Source of the DNA: JAGVSV01 sp040766135
Lineage (GTDB): Bacteria; Bacillota; Clostridia; Christensenellales; Aristaeellaceae
Assembly (NCBI GenBank): GCA_040766135.1
Contig: JAXGRA010000011.1
Span: 1-64,000 of the forward strand
Length of the DNA: 64,000 bases
Direction: 5' to 3'
The translations under genes and the position numbers were made by a program. The first letter of the stretch is position 1. Each line of letters starts with the position of its first letter. This document shows, piece after piece, positions 8,335 to 16,991 of this stretch. The notes beneath the pieces were generated by a model. The model was given only the letters and a program-made list of their open reading frames with translations, was not told the origin of the DNA and made no database searches.

Positions 8335-9672
8335 ATGAAGCGATTGCAGATAATTCGGTTAATAGCTGCTGTACTGCTGCTTGTGTTGATTATGCCGGCG
8401 GCACAGGCTGGTGGGGCGCCGCCCAAGATTACGACCACTGGGCTGCCGCGTGCGGTGGTGGGCGTCCCATATTCGGCACGGATCAGCAGCGTAGATGATC
8501 CGTCCACACCCACAGCGTTTAATATTTACTACAACCCCGGCGGGAAAAATGATTTTCCCACCACGCTTACGCTGACCAGCAAAGGGGTCATCCAGGGCAC
8601 GCCCAATAAGGCCGGCACTTTTACCTTTTCCGTACAGGCTGCCAATGGCTGGGGCGAGGATTATAAAGTGTTGACCCTGCGGGTGATTGATGTCAACGAC
8701 CTGCGCGAGGGAGGAGAGAACACCTCTATCGTGGGCATGGGCGATGACCCGCTCACCGGGGTAGCCAACGCGGTGAATGGCGGGATGGTGGTGGTGCACG
8801 CGGATATCGCCTATTTTCTGGATGCAAAGGGCTATCTGTACCAGGCGCCTGCGGCCACCGGGAAGGGAACCCTGGCGTACAAAGCGCGCGAATATGCCTG
8901 GCTGGATAACTTAGGCGACACACTGTACTATTATCACCGCTACTTAAGTGAGCGCGGAAAGAGCAAAGTAAGCCTGACCCACAAATCCCCGACGGGAAAA
9001 ACATCCAATGTGTATGTCACGCGCATTGCACGCGACCCCATCGGGCGCAAGGGGCGTGCCACAGAGGTGACGCTAAAGAAAGCCGGAATCTCCGACCTGT
9101 CTGTAACGGACAAGATTGTGCTGTACATACAAAATGATGTGCTCGTGCGCTCGCGGCTGGGAACGGACAAGCCCGTTACCCTGTATGCCTATGAGGGCAC
9201 CAGCCAGCGCAAAGCAGACCATGTATTCCCATATAACGGATATGCTTATTTCCGCGACAAGGCCAACGGCTGCCTGTACCGCGTGGCGCTGGATGGCGAG
9301 ATAGCACAGAAGCTGACCGATGAGAAGGTGGTCGCGTATACTGCTGCAGACCTGCAAGGGCAGGCGGTATTGTATTATGTCAATACAAGCAAGCAGGTGT
9401 TCTGGCTGCCGCTGGAGGGCGGAACGCCACAGATGGTAGCGGGCATACAGGCTACAGCGCTCAATGCCGACCAGCACCATGTGTACTTTGTGAATGCTGC
9501 GGACGGCCATTCTCCAAGCCGTTTTGTCCCTGGTGAGGAAATCCCTGAAAAACTGGTGGATGCAAAAGCCGACAGCATCTATGTGTTTGACGAATATATT
9601 GCCTTTGGATGGCGCGGGGCGCTGTACCTTGCACCCAAAGAAGGCGGAGAAGCGGTAAGGCTGCGCAAATAG
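8335..9672 (+). CDS. Secreted Ig-like/beta-propeller (DUF5050-like) protein
   Basis: A 445-residue exported protein. The signal peptide (about 1-26) ends near AQAGG. A putative-Ig domain of the He_PIG type (about 28-110) is marked by GLPRAVVGVPYSARI and GVIQGTPNKAGTFTFSV. About 300 residues of repeated short strands resemble DUF5050/TolB-like propellers (AYFLDAKGYLYQ, VFPYNGYAYFRDK, DEYIAFGWRGALYL). ATG 8335 was chosen because it directly begins the signal peptide; an in-frame ATG at 8287 would add a charged 16-residue extension. Function unknown, probably extracellular binding. Confidence 0.75.
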   Translation: MKRLQIIRLIAAVLLLVLIMPAAQAGGAPPKITTTGLPRAVVGVPYSARISSVDDPSTPTAFNIYYNPGGKNDFPTTLTLTSKGVIQGTPNKAGTFTFSVQAANGWGEDYKVLTLRVIDVNDLREGGENTSIVGMGDDPLTGVANAVNGGMVVVHADIAYFLDAKGYLYQAPAATGKGTLAYKAREYAWLDNLGDTLYYYHRYLSERGKSKVSLTHKSPTGKTSNVYVTRIARDPIGRKGRATEVTLKKAGISDLSVTDKIVLYIQNDVLVRSRLGTDKPVTLYAYEGTSQRKADHVFPYNGYAYFRDKANGCLYRVALDGEIAQKLTDEKVVAYTAADLQGQAVLYYVNTSKQVFWLPLEGGTPQMVAGIQATALNADQHHVYFVNAADGHSPSRFVPGEEIPEKLVDAKADSIYVFDEYIAFGWRGALYLAPKEGGEAVRLRK

Positions 9673-9781
9673 CCCCAATCGGGTACACTCTTTTTCCTGC
9701 CAGACTGTTATATGCAGCCTGGCGGATTTTATGCTATGATAATTGGACAGATGGCCACCTTATTTCCGAGAGGAGGACGGT

Positions 9782-11206
9782 GTGAGCAAGCAGTGCAACC
9801 CGGATACTGACAACGCACAAGGTCAGAATGGCTTCTGGCCGACGTTTTTTGCGCGCATCCGACAGAACATCCGCAAGGACAAGCTGCCCTACATGCTGAT
9901 GTTTACGCTGGCCCCCATCTTTCCAGGCATGAAGAACAGCCTGATGCTCAACGCCCACCCGCTGTGGGGTGTGAACGCTATATTTATCATGGGCATCGGC
10001 TACAGCATCGGCATCGGGTTGCTGTTTGCCTTTGCCCGGCTTGAGCGCATCGCGCAATATGCCCGCTGGGTGGCGTTGTCCATGCTGGCTGCGTTTGCGC
10101 TGTGGATAAGCTTGCCCAAGAGTACAGCGGCCACTCTGGTTGGGCTTGTTTTTTCGCTGCTGCTGGGCGGATGCGGCGGGTTTCAACTGTTTGGTTTTTC
10201 ATATGCGCTTAACGATAATGAACGCTTGATGGGCGCGTCCCTTACCTCACTGTTTTGCTTGTCCTTTCAGGCGCTGCTTGTTCTGCTGCCATTGGGTGAT
10301 TTCGGCGGGATTATCTATGTTGGGTTGCAAGTGTTGGTCAGCGCCTTGTGCCTGATGCGGTACAAAAATGAGGATGTTAGCCATCTGTGCGAAAAATGCA
10401 GGCCGGCTGCAAGTAAAGCATTGGCTCTGACGCTGTTCTTTTTCATTTCACACCGCGCCATTACATTCTTTCACAGCTACCTGTCGCACGGTGCGAATCA
10501 GATCATCAATGGACTGGCGGGGCTGCTGGTCTTTTTTCTGAGCCTTTCTATCTATTTCTTGTTTGAGTTTAATATCTGGCACATGTGCAACATGTTTTTC
10601 GCAGGGTTGGCGCTGTCCGCCACCCTGCATTTGCTGTTGCCAGATCAACAGGGGGGAGATGTTTCTAAGTTCCTGGACGGTTTTTCCCACATGGGGTTTA
10701 TTGCCTCGTATTTTATGTTGGGGCATGCGCTGGGCAGCAACGCAAACCTCAGGCTGTTTAAGAAAACGCTGGCCCTTGTGTTTGGGGCATCGTTGCTGCT
10801 GCATATTATTCCGGGAACATTGTCACGCCTGATGCCAGAGGCATTCCCGCTGATCAATGCCATGGTGGCCGTAGGGCTGTTTGTGATCTTTACGCTGTTG
10901 ATGCCCATTATGTCCCGGCGGTTGTTCATTAAGGTGGCGGTGCAGGAAACGGCGGAGGAGCGTTGGCAACGCCATATACAGGCCTATGATTTTACCCCGC
11001 GGGAACAGGAGGTGGTGGCTTTGCTGCTCAAGGGCATGCTGTACAAACAATGCGCGGTGCAGATGCACATCTCTCAGGATACGGTCAAGTTTCATGCCAA
11101 AAACGCCTACCGAAAGGCAGGCGTTACCACGCGCAATGAGCTGATGTCACTATTTAATGAACATGCGCCTTCAACACCTGAGGGACAGCATGACACCATA
11201 AACTGA
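9782..11206 (+). CDS. LuxR-type regulator with polytopic membrane domain
   Basis: A 474-residue protein. Residues about 35-385 form roughly ten to twelve hydrophobic helices, followed by a cytoplasmic LuxR/GerE helix-turn-helix (about 400-460: FTPREQEVVALLLKGMLYKQ, then SQDTVKFHAKNAYRKAGV). Such membrane-embedded LuxR proteins are common in Actinobacteria and Clostridia and are thought to sense small molecules through an MFS-like domain. The GTG at 9782 was chosen because AGGAGG (9771-9776) precedes it by 5 nt. No transporter or enzyme target is next to it; the two secreted proteins upstream are the nearest candidates for control. Confidence 0.85.
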   Translation: MSKQCNPDTDNAQGQNGFWPTFFARIRQNIRKDKLPYMLMFTLAPIFPGMKNSLMLNAHPLWGVNAIFIMGIGYSIGIGLLFAFARLERIAQYARWVALSMLAAFALWISLPKSTAATLVGLVFSLLLGGCGGFQLFGFSYALNDNERLMGASLTSLFCLSFQALLVLLPLGDFGGIIYVGLQVLVSALCLMRYKNEDVSHLCEKCRPAASKALALTLFFFISHRAITFFHSYLSHGANQIINGLAGLLVFFLSLSIYFLFEFNIWHMCNMFFAGLALSATLHLLLPDQQGGDVSKFLDGFSHMGFIASYFMLGHALGSNANLRLFKKTLALVFGASLLLHIIPGTLSRLMPEAFPLINAMVAVGLFVIFTLLMPIMSRRLFIKVAVQETAEERWQRHIQAYDFTPREQEVVALLLKGMLYKQCAVQMHISQDTVKFHAKNAYRKAGVTTRNELMSLFNEHAPSTPEGQHDTIN

Positions 11207-11307
11207 TTACTAATCTTTGTGATAGGCTATTTACCGCGCCTTAGCAAAACAAAAGCGCGGGCCCCGCAGGCTACGCGCTACTGTTTGTCAGGGTTAGACG
11301 GGAAGCG

Positions 11308-11664
11308 TCAGGCACCCTCTTCTATCGTTATATCCTTTTCCCAGCGCGTGCGGTTGCGCTTGCACTTGCGCAGGTAAATTTCGGTAAACGTATCGGCGTC
11401 TATGTCGTAGCACAGCAATAAATCGCCCAGGTACATCAGCGCATCGGCCACTTCCTCGGCAAAATGCTCGCGTATGTCGGCATCGTCCATGATGGCTTCA
11501 TCGCCTTCTTTTTTGATGACGTCGGCGGCTTCGCACAGCTCGCCAATGGCCCACAGCAGGCTGCTGCGCCCTTTTTCGGGCGACAACCCACCCCAGCGCA
11601 CCTGGTTAAGCTCCTGCAGTGCGCGTTGCCGTTGCAGAATTTCGTGGATGGTCAGTTGCTCCAT
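11308..11664 (-). CDS. MazG-like nucleotide pyrophosphohydrolase family protein
   Basis: A 118-residue all-alpha protein with the MazG/NTP-PPase metal-binding pattern: the acidic helix IGELCEAADVIKKE and the later HFAEEVADALMYLGDLLLCYD (E..E ... E..D). The family hydrolyses nucleoside triphosphates to monophosphates and may clean up non-canonical nucleotides. A single MazG domain of this length is normal for the stand-alone subgroup. It lies 4 nt downstream of the DUF6054-like gene on the same strand, so the two are co-transcribed. Confidence 0.8.
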   Translation of the reverse strand: MEQLTIHEILQRQRALQELNQVRWGGLSPEKGRSSLLWAIGELCEAADVIKKEGDEAIMDDADIREHFAEEVADALMYLGDLLLCYDIDADTFTEIYLRKCKRNRTRWEKDITIEEGA

Positions 11665-11668
11665 TGGG

Positions 11669-12001
11669 TCAAAACCTTTCTACAATATCGCGGAATCTGT
11701 CCAGAAAGGCGCCCTCGCCCCAGGTGTTGATTTTAAAGAACATCGCCTGGCTGCCGCCGGAGGTGATGCCGGTGATGAACAGATTGTTGCCATGCCCCAC
11801 CAGCGTGACATTGAGGCTGACGCGGTTGGAGCCCAGCCAGCTGTAGCGTTCAAACACGCGCACGGCCACCTGCACATCGCCAACTTGATAGTTCTCGCTG
11901 TCCTCCAGCGAGGCGCTAACGCTGCCGCCTAAAATGCCCTGCTCGACCGCCAGCAGCAGCGCGCGGAAATCTCCGGTCAATCGCCGGGTATATTTTGCCA
12001 T
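11669..12001 (-). CDS. DUF6054-like small protein
   Basis: A 110-residue soluble protein resembling the family I know as DUF6054: SGDFRALLLAVEQGIL-like start, SASLEDSENYQVGDVQVAVR, then ITSGGSQAMFFKINTWGE. Function unknown. Two adjacent ATGs exist; the one at 12001 was preferred because AGGAGG ends only 2 nt from the first ATG and 5 nt from the second. It is followed closely by the MazG-like gene and preceded, 10 nt upstream, by the ABC exporter permease. Confidence 0.7.
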   Translation of the reverse strand: MAKYTRRLTGDFRALLLAVEQGILGGSVSASLEDSENYQVGDVQVAVRVFERYSWLGSNRVSLNVTLVGHGNNLFITGITSGGSQAMFFKINTWGEGAFLDRFRDIVERF

Positions 12002-12011
12002 CATGTCCTCC

Positions 12012-12797
12012 TTATATCGCCAAATCCTTGGTTAAATAACGGATATAACCTACCAGCAGAAATACCAATGCCGTCAACCCGCCCACCTGCACAAAGTGCC
12101 AGGGGATGCTGCCGCCAATGATCTTGCCGGCTTCGGCGTAATAATGCGGCGTCACATAGCGCAGGAATTTCAGTTCAGTATTGAGGTTCAGCAGCACATT
12201 GAAAAAATAAAACATCAGCGGGATGCCGATGCCCAGCGCCGGGCTTTCACGCCGCAGCAGCGCCGATATCCCGAACATCATGCACCCGATTTGCAGCATC
12301 ATCATGGTCATTGCCAGGTGCAGGTTCAACAGCTCCTGCATGTTGATGGGCCGTGCCACCAACGAAAATGCCACAAACGCAAACCCGAAGAATATCAGGT
12401 TGAGCAGTACAATTTGCAGCACCAGCGCCATCAACTTTTGCGTCACCACCCAGAAGCGGCTGACCGGATGGGACATCAAAAACTCCGACGTGTGGCGGCC
12501 TTCCTCCTTGGCCAGCAGCGATATGCCCGTAATCCCTGCAAACAGCGCGCCGCCCAAGCTGATGATGTTGCCGGCCTCCATGCCGTAAAAGCCCATCGGT
12601 GTGGCATATTCCAGCTTGTCAATGCCCAAAGCCATTGTTAGCAGTTCCAGCCCCGACAGCATCTGGGTGAATAAATTGGCTCGCCGCTCCACCCGGGGGA
12701 ACAGCCCCATGATGATGACCACCACCGCCGATATGGACAGCCCCCACAGCAGCACGCTGCGCAGGCTGCTGCGCATTTCCCGCCTGAAAATCGTCAT
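12012..12797 (-). CDS. ABC-2 type exporter permease
   Basis: A 261-residue integral membrane protein with six predicted helices (first about 15-33) in the ABC2_membrane pattern. An 'LLAKEEGRHTSEFLMSHPVS' type coupling helix sits after helix 2. It forms an exporter with the ATPase encoded immediately upstream; the genes overlap by 4 nt (ATGA), so they are translationally coupled. The substrate is unknown; antimicrobial-peptide or drug export and ABC-2 efflux for lipid components are typical roles. Confidence 0.88.
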   Translation of the reverse strand: MTIFRREMRSSLRSVLLWGLSISAVVVIIMGLFPRVERRANLFTQMLSGLELLTMALGIDKLEYATPMGFYGMEAGNIISLGGALFAGITGISLLAKEEGRHTSEFLMSHPVSRFWVVTQKLMALVLQIVLLNLIFFGFAFVAFSLVARPINMQELLNLHLAMTMMMLQIGCMMFGISALLRRESPALGIGIPLMFYFFNVLLNLNTELKFLRYVTPHYYAEAGKIIGGSIPWHFVQVGGLTALVFLLVGYIRYLTKDLAI

Positions 12798-13681
12798 GTG
12801 CGCGCACCTGCTTTCTCATAAAAATGGAAGAAGATTTCCTCTAATTCCGGCTCCGTTATCGTGATATCGGTAAACGGAACCTCCTGCAGGCTGTTCATCA
12901 GCGCCTTCATATCGCCGGAATATAATATGCCCACTTCGTTTTGGCTGTGGTGCGTTTCCAGCACGCCGGGGGGCAACGCGGGCAATTCCTGCACGCCGCG
13001 CAGCGTCACGCGCCGCGCCGTGGTGCGCGAAAGCGATTCTACCGCATCGGATACCACAATGCGCCCTTCCCGGATGATGGCGGCATGGCGGCAGTGATGC
13101 TGCACCTCGCTTAGCACGTGCGAGGACAGGAAAATCGTGGTGCCTTCGTTGTTGCGCTGCGTGACCAGATCCCAGAAAGCCCTTTGTATCAGCGGATCCA
13201 GCCCGCTGGTCGGCTCGTCCAAAATTAGCAGCGTGGGGTTGTGCTGCAGCGCTGCCACGATGCTCACCTTCTTGCGGTTGCCAAAGGACAGCGCGCTGAC
13301 CTGACGGTTCATGTCCAAATCAAACCAGTCACACAGGCGCTGCGCCTCTTTGGAACAATCCATGCGCCGCAGGTGGGCGGACAGGCGCAGCACGTCCTTT
13401 ACCCGCATGCGCGGGTAGTAGGAAGCCTCCGACGGCATGTAGCCGATGCGCCGCAGTATTTCCTTTTTGTGCTTTAGTATGTCCAGACCGAACACCTGCG
13501 CCGAGCCGCCCGATGGCCGGATCAGCCCCAGCAGCGTGCGGATCAGCGTGCTTTTGCCCGCGCCATTGGGCCCGATAAAACCAAAAATATCGCCCTTTTG
13601 TACCACCAGGTCGACATTTTCGATGCCCCGCGCGCGGCCATACCGCTTGGTCAGCGCATCGGTGGAAATGACCGCATCCAT
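12794..13681 (-). CDS. ABC-2 type exporter ATP-binding protein
   Basis: A 295-residue ATPase with Walker A GPNGAGKST, a degenerate signature ALSFGNRKKV in place of LSGGQ, Walker B LLILDEPTSGLDP and a switch His in IFLSSHVLSE. A C-terminal extension of about 80 residues is typical of CcmA/NatA-type exporters. The ATG at 13681 was chosen over an upstream TTG (13705) because AGGAGGGG lies 6 nt before it. It is coupled to the permease downstream. The nearest upstream gene on this strand is the serine dehydratase alpha subunit, 97 bp away, which runs the same way. Confidence 0.93.
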   Translation of the reverse strand: MDAVISTDALTKRYGRARGIENVDLVVQKGDIFGFIGPNGAGKSTLIRTLLGLIRPSGGSAQVFGLDILKHKKEILRRIGYMPSEASYYPRMRVKDVLRLSAHLRRMDCSKEAQRLCDWFDLDMNRQVSALSFGNRKKVSIVAALQHNPTLLILDEPTSGLDPLIQRAFWDLVTQRNNEGTTIFLSSHVLSEVQHHCRHAAIIREGRIVVSDAVESLSRTTARRVTLRGVQELPALPPGVLETHHSQNEVGILYSGDMKALMNSLQEVPFTDITITEPELEEIFFHFYEKAGART

Positions 13682-13777
13682 CCGGAACCCCTCCTGTTGC
13701 AGCAAATGTGTATGTGCAGGATTATCATACCATATCAGCGATAAAAATGGGATGTAGCCTGCAAATTCGCTGGAAAT

Positions 13778-14659
13778 TTATACCGATGCCGGCTCCTTCC
13801 ACCCGCCGCTCCACAATTTGCGCTTCCAGGTGCGCCCGGTTTCGGTATCAGCCAGGCCACCCTGCGCCGTTTCGCGCAGCGCCAGCGGGATGCTTTGCCC
13901 CACCTTGTACAGCGCTTCAATGACTTCATCCCAGGGCACATAGCTTTCCACACCGGCCAGCGCCATCTCGCTGGCGGTCAGCGCGTTGGCGGCGCCTGCG
14001 GCATTGCGCTTGACGCAAGGCACCTCAACCAGCCCGGCCAGCGGATCGCACACCAGCCCTAACATGTTTTTCAGCGCCATGGCCATGGCGTGCGCGCACA
14101 TGGCTGGCGTGCCGCCGCGCAACTGGGTCAAGGCCGCCGCGGCCATGGCGCTGGCCGTGCCCACCTCGGCCTGGCAGCCGCCGGCGGCACCGGAAATCAT
14201 GGCGTTGTTAGCCACCACCAGGCCGATAGCGCCCGCGCAAAAAAGCGCCAGCACCACGTCCTCGTCGCTGCACTGCATGTGCTCCTGCGCAGCCAATAAT
14301 ACGCCGGGCAGCACGCCGCAGGAGCCCGCCGTGGGCGAGGCGCAGATGACGCCCATGGCGGCGTTGACCTCGTTGGTGGCCAGCGCATAGGTGATGCTGC
14401 GCAGGAATGTATCACCCGTCAACGCATGGCCGGACTGCAAATATTGATGCATTTTCTGCGCGTTGCCGCCCGTCATGCCGGAGTGCGATGTAACGCCTTC
14501 CATCCCTTTGTGCACGGCGGCGCGCATGACGTTCAGGCTTTCTTGCATGTCTGCCAGCGCCTGCTCCCGGCTGCTGTGCTCGGCTTCCCTGCGCAGCATA
14601 ATCTCGCCGATGGTGGTACCCTCGGCCTGCGCAACCAGTTCCTTGATGCTTGTAAACAT
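13778..14659 (-). CDS. sdaAA: L-serine dehydratase, iron-sulfur dependent, alpha subunit
   Basis: Catalytic alpha subunit (293 residues) of the oxygen-sensitive [4Fe-4S] L-serine dehydratase, which deaminates L-serine to pyruvate and ammonia. The cluster cysteines lie in SPTAGSCGVLPG, GAAGGCQAEVG and VEVPCVKRNAAGAANAL. It follows the beta subunit gene by 3 nt; this split arrangement is typical of Clostridia and Bacilli. Pyruvate from serine would feed fermentation. Confidence 0.96.
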   Translation of the reverse strand: MFTSIKELVAQAEGTTIGEIMLRREAEHSSREQALADMQESLNVMRAAVHKGMEGVTSHSGMTGGNAQKMHQYLQSGHALTGDTFLRSITYALATNEVNAAMGVICASPTAGSCGVLPGVLLAAQEHMQCSDEDVVLALFCAGAIGLVVANNAMISGAAGGCQAEVGTASAMAAAALTQLRGGTPAMCAHAMAMALKNMLGLVCDPLAGLVEVPCVKRNAAGAANALTASEMALAGVESYVPWDEVIEALYKVGQSIPLALRETAQGGLADTETGRTWKRKLWSGGWKEPASV

Positions 14660-14662
14660 AAC

Positions 14663-15322
14663 TTACCCCAGCTGGACAATTTTCAGGATGTGCTTTTGCT
14701 GCAAAATGTCGTGCACGGTATCAGGCGGCACCTGCTGGTCAGTCTCAATCACCATCAGGGCTTCGCGCCCTTTTTCAGTGCGCGATACCTCCATGTGGCT
14801 GATGTTAATGTTGCTTTGCGCCAGCAGCTGTGTGGCCGCTGCGATGGTGCCCGCCGCATCTTCATGGAAGATCAGCAGCGCCGGGTTTTCGCCGCTCAGG
14901 CGCAGCTCAAAGCCATCCACGCGCGTCAGCTGCACCAGCCCGCCGCCCAAGGACACGCCGGTCACGCTGATGCGCGCATCCTGCGCGGTTAACACAATGC
15001 GTGTTGTATTGGGGTGATCGGGCACGGCGGCCTCGGCGTGGAAGGCATAGGTCAGCCCGCTTTTTTGCGCCAGCGCAAATGCGCGCGGGATGTTCGGGTC
15101 ATCCGTGTTCATGCCCAACACCCCGGCCAGCAGCGCCACGTCGGTGGCATGCCCGCGGTAGGTGTGCGCAAACGATCCATACAGGTGGATGTCGGCACGC
15201 TCCGGCGCGCGGCCAAACAGCCTGCGCGCCAGCAGCCCGATGCGCACCGCGCCTGCGGTGTGCGAGCTGGAGGGCCCCACCATCACAGGCCCAATGATGT
15301 CAAAAACGCTGCGGTATTTCAT
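14663..15322 (-). CDS. sdaAB: L-serine dehydratase, iron-sulfur dependent, beta subunit
   Basis: Beta subunit of 219 residues. The N-terminal domain carries the conserved DIIGPVMVGPSSSHTAGA (serine-binding SSSHT). The C-terminal ACT domain (about 145-215, LLIFHEDAAGTIAAATQLL, then NINISHMEVSR) probably senses serine. First gene of the sdaAB-sdaAA operon; the start ATG is preceded by AAGGAGC. Confidence 0.96.
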   Translation of the reverse strand: MKYRSVFDIIGPVMVGPSSSHTAGAVRIGLLARRLFGRAPERADIHLYGSFAHTYRGHATDVALLAGVLGMNTDDPNIPRAFALAQKSGLTYAFHAEAAVPDHPNTTRIVLTAQDARISVTGVSLGGGLVQLTRVDGFELRLSGENPALLIFHEDAAGTIAAATQLLAQSNINISHMEVSRTEKGREALMVIETDQQVPPDTVHDILQQKHILKIVQLG

Positions 15323-15403
15323 AACGCTCCTTTACCGGAACTATGATGCCTCCATCATGCCCGTTTTGGACGCGTTTGTCTACATTTTGTTTTATTTCTT
15401 GTG

Positions 15404-16396
15404 TTATTGCCCGTTGAGCAGCCCCGGCGCGCACAGGCGTGGGGCAGGCCAGCGGTTGCTGGGCGCAAGCTTGGGCAGCCAGGTGGCTGCAAAGGCGTTG
15501 CGCCCGGCGGCCCCGCGGGCCAGGCTGCGTGCCAGGCGGAACAGCGCCGTGCGTGCTGTACGCTTGAGCATCGCGGCTGGCGTGGCTGGCAGCAGGGTGT
15601 CGGACAGCGCCAGCCCCTGCCCCCAGGTAAAGCCCGCGCGCACTGCAAAGTGCTGCAGGCGCTCCAGCGCCAGCGCGCTGGCATCCTTGTTGCAGGCGCC
15701 GCATACCACCACGTACAACCGGCGGCCAGGGGCGCCCGGCGTGGCAGCCAGTTGGCGCAGATGCACCAGCATGTAGGCTGGGATCATGTCCTTGTACAAT
15801 GAAAACCCAACGACCACTGCGTCCGCACATGCAAACGCCTCTGCATCGGTATCTGACAGCGGCTTGTCGCCGCACACCAGCGCATGCGTACCAGTCAGGC
15901 GTGACAGCCGCGACACCTCGCGCATGGCGCGTCCGGCGGCTGTTCCGTCCTGCCCGGAGGCGCCCAGCAGCCAGGCCACCTTTTTCGGCGCGGCCTGTGC
16001 GGGTGTCGGCAGGGGCAGCACGTCAAACTGATGGGTACGCAGGCTGACCACGCACTGGGCAAAGCCCATGTGCTGCGCCCAGGCCTGTGCCGTCCGGCGC
16101 GCGGTGGCGCCTTCTTCCTCGGTCATGTCGCCATGGAAGACGATGTGCAGTGCAGCCTGCGGGGGAATATCACCTGCGCGCAGCGTTTCCAGCGCGGCGC
16201 TGGTCACAGCGCCAAAACCGCCCAGCAGGTTGCGGCTGACCACAGTAAATTGCTCCACATGCGCCATATCCGGGAACAGCGTATCATCCGCCACATCCCG
16301 TGCGTTAATCACATACGCATCGCACAGCTCTTCCACCGTCAGCGTCCGGGCTAGCATGTCCTGTGCCAGGTCTGACAATATAAAATGCTTTTGCAT
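15404..16396 (-). CDS. Flavodoxin/NAD(P)H-dependent FMN reductase-like protein
   Basis: A 330-residue protein of two parts. Residues about 1-140 are unrecognised. Residues about 145-300 look like a flavodoxin-like fold: VAWLLGASGQDGTAAGRAM (phosphate loop), DAVVVGFSLYKDMIPAYMLVHL (DAVV-P-Y...ip pattern) and RRLYVVVCGACNK. The C-terminal tail is basic and alanine-rich. The ATG at 16396 was chosen because GGAG lies 6 nt before it; an upstream frame extension to 16471 lacks a ribosome site. Probably a redox or regulatory flavoprotein, function open. It stands alone between sdaAB and the DsrE-like gene. Confidence 0.6.
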   Translation of the reverse strand: MQKHFILSDLAQDMLARTLTVEELCDAYVINARDVADDTLFPDMAHVEQFTVVSRNLLGGFGAVTSAALETLRAGDIPPQAALHIVFHGDMTEEEGATARRTAQAWAQHMGFAQCVVSLRTHQFDVLPLPTPAQAAPKKVAWLLGASGQDGTAAGRAMREVSRLSRLTGTHALVCGDKPLSDTDAEAFACADAVVVGFSLYKDMIPAYMLVHLRQLAATPGAPGRRLYVVVCGACNKDASALALERLQHFAVRAGFTWGQGLALSDTLLPATPAAMLKRTARTALFRLARSLARGAAGRNAFAATWLPKLAPSNRWPAPRLCAPGLLNGQ

Positions 16397-16499
16397 AACA
16401 ATCTCCATCGCGCACAAATCTACGCCTGCCGCCGGCGGCGGCACAGCCCGATTGCGCGTATCACATATCATAAATTTTATCTGTTCGCTGTTTCCTTGT

Positions 16500-16838
16500 T
16501 TACATCACGACAACGTCGTAGCCTGCTTCCACATACGGGCGAATGCCGGCGTGGCCGGACATATCGTTGAGCATGGTCAGGCCCAGGCGCTCGTTGTCCT
16601 CGTACACGCCCAGCTGTTTGGAGCACGCCAGGCACACCCCGGCCACCAACCCCGCCTTCAGGGCGCGGGCGTACAGGGCGTTGTTTTCCTCGGCAAGCAT
16701 CTTGGGCAGCGTTACGGACTGTCCCTCAAAAACGATTTTCGCGGTATGTCCCGCAGCGTGCAGGTCCAGCGCATTGAGCAGCGCGTGCACAAAGCACATC
16801 TTGTCGCCGCGCATGGCATAGATCAAAACTTTCTTCAT
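16500..16838 (-). CDS. DsrE/DsrF-like small protein
   Basis: A 112-residue single-domain protein with the DsrE pattern: MKKVLIYAMRGDKMCFVHAL at the start, a central GQSVTLP segment, and LVAGVCLACSKQLGV with a CxxC. DsrE-family proteins bind sulfur on cysteines or act in small redox relays. The start at 16838 follows GGAGGGAAAC. Upstream it faces the L,D-transpeptidase gene divergently. Confidence 0.75.
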   Translation of the reverse strand: MKKVLIYAMRGDKMCFVHALLNALDLHAAGHTAKIVFEGQSVTLPKMLAEENNALYARALKAGLVAGVCLACSKQLGVYEDNERLGLTMLNDMSGHAGIRPYVEAGYDVVVM

Positions 16839-16922
16839 GTTTCCCTCCATGGGGCGGGCCGCGTTTCCAGGCTCGCCGGAGCAATTGTATCGAAAGTGTT
16901 ACAAAATAGCAAGCCCGAAACA

Positions 16923-16951
16923 TTGTCGGACGCAACGCATCCTTGTATAAT
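16923..16951 (+). promoter_or_regulatory. Sigma-70-type promoter of envelope operon
   Basis: TTGTCG (16923-16928), 17 bp, TATAAT (16946-16951), 40 bp before the L,D-transpeptidase ATG. It probably drives the whole 16992-22159 run, which has no internal terminator that I could see. Confidence 0.75.
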
Positions 16952-16991
16952 GCAGGAAAACAGGCGGCGTGACCGCTGATGAGGAGGCACT

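Noticed and set aside
15404..15802. Plus-strand frames opposite the flavodoxin-like gene
   Set aside because: Composition is Arg/Ala/Gly-rich and motif-free, typical of shadows in GC-rich DNA.
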